Origin: Patiria pectinifera
Lineage: Eukaryota > Echinodermata > Asteroidea > Valvatida > Asterinidae
Length of the DNA stretch: 64,000 nucleotides
Assembly (NCBI GenBank): GCA_029964075.1
Contig: CM057149.1
Coordinates: 3,172,465-3,236,464, forward strand
Direction: 5' to 3'
The notes under the pieces are model-generated. The model made no database searches. It was not told the DNA's origin and was given only the letters and a program-made list of their open reading frames with translations. Below, one piece after another: positions 34,001 to 44,900 of the stretch (the stretch's first letter is position 1; every line of letters starts with the position of its first letter). The translations under genes and the position numbers were made by a program.

Positions 34001-34630
34001 CGTCACCGACACCACAAAGTAACACTCCACGTGTTAAACCATATTTTTTTTCGATTTTCATTTTTTTTTTTTTTTTTTTTTTTACATATTTGACCATTAT
34101 TCATCTAGGCCTACCATTGCACGAAGTTTCAAAGCTTCAAGCGTTTTACTCGAATGTGCGAAAGTGACAATTTTCATTTTCACGAAGTAACACTCAAGTT
34201 CCATTTACCATTGTAATGTATGGCGCGCACGAGTAAAAACGTCTTCACAAAGTAACACTCTCCTTGTTTGAGCGCACGCGCACTGACCTCCGTTTTCCAC
34301 GAAGTAACACTCTTCTAGTGTTGTAATACATTGAAGCGTGCTACTTCGTGAAAACGAAATTTTACAGTTCCGCAGCTTTCTTGGTTTCACGAACTAGCAC
34401 TCATCTTTTTTTCTCTTATTTCGTGTTGTTTTAATACACAAACGGGTAAAAAACAGCAAATTTAATAACATCAATACATCAAGTGTCTACAACGAGAAAC
34501 CCAACTGAAAATACGCTGCAGTTTTGACGCAAGGGTTGTTCTAGAAGGCGTTCAACTTTAGATGCCGTTTTCTCCGATTGCAAGTTTTTACCGGTATGTA
34601 CGTGAGTTTTACTTCGTGGTGTCGGTAACG
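34001..34630. mobile_element. MITE with CGTCACCGACACCAC ends
   Basis: CGTCACCGACACCAC then AAAGTAACACTC at the left pairs with GAGTTTTACTTC then GTGGTGTCGGTAACG at the right; TTAT flanks both sides. ACGAAGTAACACTC-like subterminal repeats occur at least four times inside (about 34185, 34250, 34305 and, in weaker form, 34390). A T tract of more than 20 bases lies near 34062. Confidence 0.8.
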
Positions 34631-34965
34631 TTATGTGTTATAATAGCCTGTAATTGACAATTTATCCGAATAAATGTCCCTCTAATGCAAATGCCTTTCA
34701 CAAGTTACCGTTGGTACTCTTCACCTCTCATCAAAAACTAGCCCAAAAGACAAAACATTTGCTCTTATGAGTATTTTTTATTGATTGATTGATTTAAATT
34801 TTTTACCCTGGGTTTAACAAGGTCGTACTGAGTGCATACTACCGTTTACCACTGATGCCCAGCAATGCCAAAGTTAACAAAAATAAACATAATTTACGCA
34901 ACTTAATCGTAAAAGAAAAATACACGATGCAACCTGACATCTAAAAAAACATCAACAGCAAAAAC

Positions 34966-35988
34966 AGGTTTTCCCGGCCAATTTCCTAAAATTTTCATTC
35001 ACTTCTGAAAATCAGCCATTCATTTTTGTCTGAATTTGATAATCGCTTTGAACACGCGTTTCATTTTCGCTACCAGAGCATTCAATTCATTTAAGTTCAA
35101 TCAATTAAGTGATTGAGCAGCAACTTTTGTTTATTACGTTCAATCAGATTCGTTTACAAGACTCGTTTCTCGCTTTTAAAGGGCGATTTCAAACACTAAC
35201 CATTCTATTTCACTTTTAGTTTAAAGGGAATATACATCATTTGCTTTTGCTGTAATTTTCAGAAATGGATGGAATTGGGGGTTGGAAATATTTAGCAAAT
35301 ATAGTTACACCGACTTTTTTGAGGTTTTGGGTTCGAAAATGCTATAAAAACCAAGAAAAACGATCATTTTCCTGTAGTCTGGTTCCCTGCCTCCATACAA
35401 GAAGAAACAGAGCAGTTTACTTACATTGGGGAATTGTAAGGTCAGGGAACCAGTCTAGCTGGCTCGTACCCGTTCATAGGTTTGTAATCGATTGCAAACA
35501 AGTGCGATGGTCAATTGGGGCCAGTATTTGGAAAAAAAAAGCCAGTTGTTTCCAACGCTGATCGGCCGATCAGCGTGGGAAATTGATACATAATACCACT
35601 TTTCTTGAAAACGACAGTAAACCAGGTGCCATGATTTTACAGGATGCTTTACACTCTCATTCACTAACAGTCCAGCAAGGTATTTCAAAATGATTTGGTA
35701 GTTTTATTTTTTGATGTTTCCAAATATTGTATTTTCCCTTTTAAGTTCTGTGATGTAATCTGATTTTTCGAATGAAAAAAATGTGCTTTTGATTGTACAT
35801 TCACGAAACTGTATTCCGGAACTATGCGCGAAAAGGTCTGCTCAGTTGCAATGTGTAAATGAATGCACAGGTATAACGTAATTGGCCTTCTGTTTCTAAA
35901 AACCGAATGCCCAATTCAAGTTCAGCCGAAATCGAATGACCGATATTCAGAAGTGATTGAACATTTTAAGAAATTGGCCGGGAAAACC
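34966..35988. repeat. repeat family F, long copy
   Basis: The left end is GGTTTTCCCGGCCAATTTCC and the right end GAAATTGGCCGGGAAAACC. Its left part matches the right part of 37650-38171 (inverse orientation). An internal stretch at about 35265-35690 is not shared and includes a short inverted pair, AGTCTGGTTCCCTG / CAGGGAACCAGTCT, at about 35376-35456, probably a nested MITE. Confidence 0.75.
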
Positions 35989-36060
35989 AATATTATTACT
36001 CTAATATCACAGGTGTAAAATACAATAAAATACACAGATAACACATACATAGAAGACTAA

Positions 36061-37488
36061 TACGTAGATACAACCGTCGACGTACTACATGAGTTCTTCG
36101 AGGAGGTCTGGATGAGAGAAGAGATTCCCGAGGATTGGACAAGAGGGCTGATTGTCAAGTTACCAAAGAAGGGCAACTTGACCAACTGCGGCAACTGGAG
36201 AGGTATCACCCTGATGTCCATCGCCGAAAAAGTGATGGGCAGAGTGCTGATCAAGAGGATCGCTGCGGGGACAGAAGAGAAGTTGAGAAAAGAACAAGCA
36301 GGATTTCGGAGAGGGAGGAGCACAACCGAACAAATCTTCGTCCTGAGGAACATCGTCGAGCAAGGGATAGAGTGGAATGCGAGCTTGTACGTCTGCTTTG
36401 TAGACTACGAGAAAGCATTTGACAGCATTCACAGGGACACACTCTGGAAGATCATGAGAACCTATGCTATCCCTGAGAAGATTGTAAAGATGGTGAAGAT
36501 CATGTACCAAGAAAGCAAATGTGCAGTGGTTGACGGAGAGGGAAAATCAGACTGGTTTGATGTCAAGTCGGGTGTGAAACAGGGCTGTAACATGTCAGGC
36601 TTCCTGTTCCTCCTAGTCATTGACTGGGTGATGAGGAAGTCAGTTGAAGGGGCAAGAACTGGTATATGATGGAAGATGACAACAACCCTGGAGGACCTAG
36701 ACTTTGCGGATGACCTAGCACTTGTCTCCAGCACGAAAAACCATACACAGCAGAAGCTGGCACGTTTAAGCCAAAGTGGGAAAGGAACAGAACTGAAGAT
36801 AAACCAGAAAAAAACCAAGGTGCTACGTTTGAATGCAGCCAACAACAGCCCGATACAGGCAGAAGGACAAAACCTGGAAGACGTAGACTGCTTCACATAT
36901 CTGGGAGCCATAGTGAACAAGAGTGGAGGAGCTGAAGATGACATCAAGAACAGATTGGGGAAAGCTAGAGCAACATACATCAGGCTGGGAAAGATCTGGA
37001 AAAGCAGCCAACTGAACAAGAACACAAAGATCAGGATATTCAAATCTAATGTTCTGGCAGTGCTGCTGTATGGCTCCAAAACATAGAGGATGACGAAGAG
37101 AGACGAACAGAAGCTGGACACCTTCCTTCACAAGAGTCTACGCAGAATTCTGAGGATCTATTGGCCAATGAGGGTGACAAACGAAATAGTCAGAAACAGG
37201 GCTCAGACAGAGACCATCAGCACACTGATTCGTCAGAGAAGGTGGAGATGGATCGGACATGTGTTACGCATGGACCCGAGCCAAAACCCACGCATTGCGC
37301 TGACCTGGGCACCTGAAGGGAAGAGGAGGAGAGGAAGACCAAAGGAGACATGGAGAAGGACTGTAGAGAGAGAGAGGATGAAAATGGGGTTTACATCATG
37401 GTCAGAGGCTGGCATTGCTGCGATTGACCGGAGTGTTTGGCATAAACGAGTGACTGGCCCAATTCTCCCAAAGGAGATACTGAATTAA
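36061..37488 (+). pseudogene. 5'-truncated LINE reverse transcriptase with two point stops
   Basis: One frame runs through the whole segment. It contains DWTRGLIVKLPKKGNL, NWRGITLMSIAEKVMGRVL, EQAGFRRGRST, VCFVDYEKAFDSIHR, GVKQGCNMSGFLF, LDFADDLALVSS (catalytic Asp pair), FTYLGAIVNK, NVLAVLLYGS, and a C-terminal RRWRWIGHVLRM..GKRRRGRPKETW tail. The only interruptions are TGA at 36667-36669 and TAG at 37084-37086, each explained by one base change. It lacks the endonuclease and the first RT block, so it is dead on arrival but young. Confidence 0.9.
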
Positions 37489-37649
37489 GTCAAGTAAGTC
37501 AAAGACAGCAAAACAGTAAATGCATGCGTGTAAGAAAAAGACTCTCATAAAAGTATAACAAGAAGTATAAAAGTTAATCTAAAGTACCCACATTGAAATA
37601 CATAAAAAAAAAAATCAGAAATTAACCAAGTGACTCTCGTAGAAATACA

Positions 37650-38171
37650 GGTTTTCCCGGCCAATTTCCAAAAATGTTCATTCACTTCTGAAAATCGGTC
37701 ATTCAGCTTCGTCTGAAAATGAATGCACGTCTTCAATCCCATTTCAATTCAACGAAAGTTCAGTTGTTTTCATTATCTGTGCATTCGGTTTTGAAAAACA
37801 GACGGCCAATTACGTTAACTTTGCATTCATTTACGCAAGCATAACTTTTCGCGCACAGTTCTGGAATACAATTTCGTGAATGTGCAATCAAAAGTACATT
37901 TTTGTCATCAAAATAGCAGATTGCGTCATATAACAATTAACTGAAAATTAAACAGAACTGCCAATGTTTTAAATCGCCATCTAAAAGCGAATCTGAATGA
38001 GCATAAGCGAAAGGTGCTGCTCAAACACTTATCGTTTGAACTGAACTGGAATCGAATGGTCTGGTAGCGAAAATGGAAACGCGTGTTCAGAACGAATCTC
38101 AAATTCAGACGAAAATGAATTACCGATTTTAAGAAGTGAATGAACGTTATAGGAAATTGGCCAGGAAAACC
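37650..38171. mobile_element. repeat family F, complete MITE-like copy
   Basis: GGTTTTCCCGGCCAATTTCC at the left and GGAAATTGGCCAGGAAAACC at the right form an inverted pair of about 20 bp. Inner blocks (TTCATTCACTTCTGAAAATC / TTTTAAGAAGTGAATGAA) also pair. About 520 bp, no coding frame. The target duplication is unclear. Confidence 0.75.
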
Positions 38172-38624
38172 TTTATTATGCGAAAAACCACACACATGTA
38201 AACGCAGACAAGTGTGTATTTGTCTGCAATCGGGGACCCCTATTGTCCCTCTTTTGTTGGTACCGTTAGGACGACCTCCCATATATTTGGTATACATCGC
38301 CAAATTGGGGACCTTCATGAAATGGGGACCCTATTGTCCTCTTTTGTTCAACGTCCCCTATTGAAAGCAGAAACAAACTCACACCTGCAGATCGGTTTCC
38401 TTCGAACTAAAAATCACAATAAAAACCCGCTCATTACACGACGTTACCCTTCAACCCTAATCCAATTTCCCAAACGCCGAATGCCATCATAAAATGGAAT
38501 AGGTAAAAGCTAAACTTTATGCTTGTAACGATCTGCTCCAAACGACTTGATTTCAGGCTTGTTTCTGACTGAGTAGACAAGATGCAGATAAGTCTGGCCC
38601 AAAAAACCCAAGTTATATTTCCGT

Positions 38625-38902
38625 TCAGTAATCCCGCACTTTATCTGCTAGGTCACGTCTGTCCGCCTTTGTAAGTGCATCGATGAGCTCGTTTCGCATC
38701 TCCTCCACATTATTTCCACGCATTCGCCTCCATTGTAACAGCATTTGGAATATTTGCTCTTTGACCGAGACGTTATGGTCTTTCACAATATGTCCAACTG
38801 CTGCTTGTTCAATATCAAGGTACGAGGCCAATCGCTTCCACTCGTTACCGGTGGATTTTGCTATCTCTCTGAGATGGATATCACTCAAGGGCTGTCTATT
38901 TT
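38625..38902 (-). CDS. ROCO exon 12 (Death domain and stop)
   Basis: Acceptor GCCTGCACAG; two bases complete Glu. LREIAKSTGNEWKRLASYLD, then a helix with FQMLLQWRRMRGNNVEEMRN and LIDALTKADRRDLADKV fit a six-helix Death domain. Stop TGA at 38627-38625. Confidence 0.95.
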
Positions 38903-41900
38903 CTGTGCAGGCAAAACAACAAAACGAATTTGAACATTGCACGAATATACTCATTCAGATAGCTATTTTAGTTAAAATTGAAAGAAATGATTCAGAATAT
39001 CTCAACACAGTACAATGCACTGAGGAAAGCAACCACATAGCATTAAGAAAAAAAAATATAACAAAATACGGGTTACCGATAGTATATAAAGGTAGCCCCC
39101 TTGTGTAAGAGTTTCTATTTCTAAAAGGTATGATGCCTGTCTAAGATGATCAGCAAATTTACAAAAGCGACACCACCATATAATTTACAATCACAGAAAT
39201 AATTGGATCAGCACAGACGTGCATCAGAATAAGATGAGAACACTGTGTGTGGCAATTTGATCGTCCCCCAAGATTTGGGGGTTTTTTGGAGAGAACGATA
39301 GATATCCGATTTTCCACATGTCCAAACTTATTACGTATGTGGTTCGAAAAAAACGGAAAACAAACAGTACAAACCCTTTAATTGCACTGTTTTGAAATAA
39401 GGTTAAGGGACGTTAGTGCGCGAGTTTGCTCCCTTAGTGTCATGCCAAGTACTGTCCACCCCCCCGTTTTGAATGTTCATTGTCGGACAATGTGAGGTTT
39501 TTTGTCATCCCCCATCCCACGACAAGGATTTACGCTACTGCCTTCACTTACCACGACCGGAAGCTTCTTCCTCGGGGCTTTTCTGCTTGAACATGGCTTG
39601 AATTTCATCCGTTTTGATGGATACTTGAGAATACTCAAAGTAGCAGACAACTGCTGAGTTTGCCATGCATTCACCAAGTGGTAGGAAGTGGATAACCGTG
39701 TGTTTCGTATTAGGACACTGCACACTAATGCAGTAGTCGACTCGCTCAATCCACATGGTTTTTAAGTTCAGCAGATTCTCTTCAACAAAGTCTTTAACCT
39801 GTTGCGAAACAACTAAATTTCTATTTAGGTGCCCCACTCAAATTCCACTTTGTAAAAAAAGGAGAGAGACACAAATAATACGTGAAGTGGTGACCTGGAT
39901 GTATGCCCTCCATTTTGTTTTTACAAACTTAAACCTATATGCCCTCAACACAAAACAAACCTCAAACAAGCACATTCTATTCACAATGGGAAAATGACAT
40001 TTCTAATGCAATGTTTTCAGCATTCTTCACGCATGGTCCTCCTTCCAACAGAATAGCAAAGAAAAATACACATAGCCTTCAAGGTGTCGGCAGCGCGTCC
40101 TTTTCTGAATATGCACCCTGCACTGCAGGAAACACTGCAAATGGTATAGCTTCCTACAAGGCTCAATGTATCCTGAAGTTAATTTTACTTTTCAATTGCA
40201 AACTTTCTTTTAAGCAGAGACTGGAGGGATGAAAAAAGTCACCATTACCCACAACAAAACTTTACAACGTTATCAAACCGACGATGGGACATGATATTTG
40301 ATTTTAACTTAAGACTGTTCCTTACAATTGGGGGATACAAGGTAATGGCTTTACTAAACATACCTTACATGTTACATCAGCTGAAGGTGGTTTGACGTAT
40401 TGTGGGGGTGGAATAACTTCCGCCCTGATGACACTCACCTTTAAACACAGAGAAGGTCATTGCCATTAAAATACAACGAGAGTAAATACTGATGAGGAAA
40501 AAGCATGTGAATTTTTCATAATGATATAATGATAAGAAGGGCGTACACTTTTCTCAGAGTTTTACAAACAAAATAAATACATGTACTTTATGTTGTTTTT
40601 TGTTGTTGTTGTTGTGGGTTTTTTTTTGGGGGGGGGGGCTAATGTAAAAACATTTTTCATTTCAGGAGGGATGGTTACCAGGGACGGCGGAACCCCCCGA
40701 TTTTCCCAAGTGCCCCTTTTGCGGCCATAAATGTGCCCCCTCGTGCATAGCCTTGACCAAGGCTATCAGCATGTTCCCATACGAGCTTGTTCCCGCTACC
40801 GCACACCGCGCGCGCCGCGACACAACCACGAGTTGTACTATACCGTTAGCCCCAACGACCCCTGCTTGTGCTTTGTGTGCATGTACATACGCCCCACACA
40901 CACTTCCGCGAACAGCCGTACAGTAAGTCGAGGCGGAAGATAGCCTTGACGCAACCGTGGCGAATTCCTTATGTGTTTCTTTATAGTTTCGACCGAAATC
41001 GGCCGAGAATTTCTGATGCGCATATATTACACGATATCCAATCAAAGTCCGTACACATATTCATGATCCCGCAAATTTCTGTATACACCAGGTACATGTA
41101 TGTTCAATCCCATATTAAACTATTTCTCCCTGATTTCTCCAGTTTTATTACAAACAAATGAAATATGCCGTTATAGGAGTGAACACTTGTTCAAAATGAT
41201 ACTATTTCCAATGTATTGCGAATTGGACAGTTCAAGACAGTCCGCCGACGTTTATTGTCGGTGCAACAGCGTTCATTATCACGCCGCTACCTGCCCGTGC
41301 TATTATGCAGACAACGAATGTAGGGAACAGGTCAACTCGGAACCAGGTCAAATCGTACCCAATTAATCGAATGCAGGTTAACTCGTATCTATAAGTCATG
41401 TCGCACCCGTATGAATTAACTGCAAGAAACGAGCTATATTGACTTTGGGATGGAAATAGACGAAACTGTCAGGTACATGGTGAAAAAAAACTCTCCCTGA
41501 ATTCGTACCATGTGCAACATACATCTCATACGTACGACATATGTATTTTAACGCGTACGTACGAATCGTATGTCGTACCTACGACATATGTACGACATGT
41601 AAGTCGTAGGTATAACATCGTACGAGATACAAGTCGTTCTCACAATTTACATACGACATAATCGACAAACAAGTCGAACATACGAGTTAAAATCCATATT
41701 TTGTACACACGAGATATTAAGTCGTACTTATATATGACTTTGTCGTATGCGACATATATCGTACCCTTTCGACTCGACATACGCACGACATATATGTCGT
41801 ACCGGCACCTGTCGACATTATGTCATATGTTTGATATGTCATACCTTGTCGACATGTATATGTCGTACCCTGTCGATATACTAGTCGTACCATGTCGACA

Positions 41901-44900
41901 TATGTCGTACCTTGTCAATGTATTAGTCGTACATACGATATATAACTTATAGGTTGTTCATACAAGTTATAATCAGTCTTACGGAATAAGTTTGCTGAAG
42001 GAGAGATATTTTTTTCCCATATCCCCTTGACAGCTTAGAAGTAATACCCCCCAAAAGTCAGCGGTAGATATACTCAATAGTGTGAGCGCTTTTTTTGGCC
42101 ACTGAAAGTGAAAGAGAAAGCGCAGCTTGTATTACTGCATGGCGCCAGCCGGGCCGGTGCCTACAGTGGACGACCCCGTGGCCTCTGTAATACAATATGC
42201 CCTAAAAATGGGCACATAATGCAAAGTTAGCGCCCCCTATGTTGGAAGATCGTACCAGCCCCCCCCCCCCTCCCTCCCCCACTATTTGATTTTACGGAGG
42301 CCAAGTGTTCGGTGAAAAGTACGTGTCGACCTTTCAGCACGGATGTGCCAAAAAAAAATGCTGAGCAAGTGCCCCTTTTTGGTGATGCCCCCCAGTTTCA
42401 AACCCGTGCCGCCGCCGCTGATGGTTACCTCTATAGGCCTATTAACCCCGTGCTTCAACAGAACACGTTTTTAGGAACCCCAGTGGGAGATATACACCAT
42501 GTGAGAATACTGGTTATGAGCGTATGGTATCCCTCCCAGTGACATCAACAACTCTCCTAATATAACAGTTGAGAGGGTACTTGTGTGCACGAAGTCCATA
42601 TAAAGAGCTTGAAACAGCCAATTCTATGTAACAGTTGGTGCTTCTTAAACAATTCGTTTACTTACTTTGATGTATGCACGCTTCGGTTGGTGCACCATTT
42701 GCAGGGCGAACTGATGATGTTCATCCACATAAAAACTTGCTCGATCGTAGAGCAAGTCAGGCTTTCTTCCACCCAAGTCTTGAGACCATCGCAAAGCTCG
42801 CACAACCAGCCGATGGTACAATCCATCTGGACAAACAAAAACCACATATTCGGCATATTCGGAATTTGCAGGTTCAAATCCCGCAACAGTTTCTCTTTAA
42901 GAACATAAAAATGAAAGGGAGAAAAGAGCTTCTGTGGCTAATTTTCATCAAAGGTGGAACTTCATCAGAATAGATAACTAATTGTAGGAGGCATATCAAT
43001 ATGAAAGACAACAGAAACATACTACATGTATTTAGCAGACATACACGAAAAGGCAGTTTATCCCTTGTGTGTTCACTACCGTTTGGTGCCGTCAAAATCA
43101 GTGACATTATTCTGTTTTACACCCGTGACACAAACATAAATTCGACTCTTTTAAGGCGTGCCAACCCTAATTTACCAGGGAGGAATTCTTTGAAGTCCAC
43201 ATAGAAGACGTTTGAATTCTTCTCAATCGTCTCCAGTTGAAGTGGACGTGATGTCCGCTGCCGCAACATTGAAGGCACATAGTAAGATGCTTTTGAGGGA
43301 AGAGGCTGTGTGGCCGTGGATGAAGCAGGGCTGCTTTGCTCTTCCTCCTGAGGCCAAATATGAAAATATTTATACAGGGTGTCCCAAAATAAAGTAAACT
43401 TCTCTTTAAATGTAAATAATCATAAATATACTGAATATTTCAGAAAGAGGTCGACTACATGTTTTTACTTTGGTGGCAACGGGCAGACAGATGTTATTCT
43501 TTTGCTGTTACACGAGAATTTATGGCAGGACATGCCCGTCTGATGTACGCATACCTGGAAATGCATGATCAATGATTTCAGATGAAGCCAGACTACCCAA
43601 GACAGCAACGTAATGAATAAAAGTGTCGAACGTTTCCCATTTCGTGCCTCACTTTCATCTGACTGTCAAAGATTACTTAGTACGACAGATAGGTGATGGG
43701 ATTGTTCATTTCATGATAAAAGCATGGAATTTGGCACACAGTCAGAGTATGTCACGGGAAAGATATTTTTTTATAGGGCCATGGCAGATTTTTCTTTAAA
43801 AAAAAGTAAAGGTAGAATAACAAGCAATGGCAGCCATTTTTAAAGTGTGATAACTACTTGTTCTACCTAAGAACAAATCTGCAATGGCCCTATATAGCCA
43901 GATATATTTTTAAGACATACTCTGATACTCTGACTGTGTGCCAAATGCAGTACTTTTATCATCAAAGTGAACAATCCCCCCAAACATTTTCCATATCTGC
44001 CTCACCAATGGTGGCCTTTATATTTGGTTCACAGGGTTCCAAATGTCTTGTTATTAGAATACACTGACTGTACCCCACGGAAGCCTTGTCATACATAATC
44101 TTTGTTAGACACGGGTTTTCTTGCGGGCAATATATATAAGGATGCATCTCTTGGTGCTCAAATTGTGTTTAGTACAAAGACAACGAAAATATTATTTTTA
44201 AAAAAGTTTCTATGTGCGTGCACCGCTGATATAAATTATAGAAAATTATAATTAAATTCAGAGTTTGTAAAGCACACTAAATGAGTGAAATCTTGATAAT
44301 AGTGCCGGCAAACAAAAAATATGTTAGTGCATGGAAAACCCATTAATAAAATATTCATATAATTCCCCCCCAAAATCAGCGCTTCGTCGAGAGAAAATCA
44401 CAAAGGGCTTCACTTATCAAAGGCAGAAACTATACGTTTTTCCGGCCAATTTCCAAAATGTTCAGTTCATTTTCATTATCAGCCGTTCAATTTCGTGTGA
44501 TTTTTACACATTGGGGTTTCTTTTTCATGTTGGGGGCATTCCATTTCATATTTAGGCAGCCAGGATATTGCTCTGAATGTTCGTTTTAGTTTTGGGCCAT
44601 TCTATTGGTTCATTCAAGACTTTATTTGTAGCATTCTTAAATTAAGTCTTTGCGACCTTTTCACGGTTGACGCATTCAAATTAGCGAACGTCGGTGCGCT
44701 TATAACGTATTACCATGTCGTTTAGGCCCCCCAAAAAGTCTCCGGTTTCTGGTATGGAGCTTGCCCAAAAAGTGATGCGGCGACGCGGCTTTTTAATTTT
44801 ACTACCCGACTTTTTTGCTTCAAATGTGTGCTGATGACTGCAAATGGTGCCCGACTAAACTTAGTGCAAATATATTGGAGTCCAGAGAGGCCACAGAAAG

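Noticed and set aside
41500-41955. CRISPR-like repeat array.
   Set aside because: The words are irregular, self-complementary and without constant spacers, in an animal intron.
42860-42890. tRNA T-arm-like word GGTTCAAATCCCGCA.
   Set aside because: There is no cloverleaf around it, no acceptor stem or anticodon arm, and it lies in a splice-acceptor region.
42827-42892. Apparent frameshift in the ROCO COR exon (frame KLLRDLNLQIPN then GLYHRLVV).
   Set aside because: The acceptor at 42827 and the separate exon at 43176-43347 supply the missing VPSML and FYVDF motifs with matching phases, so the upstream frame is intron sequence.
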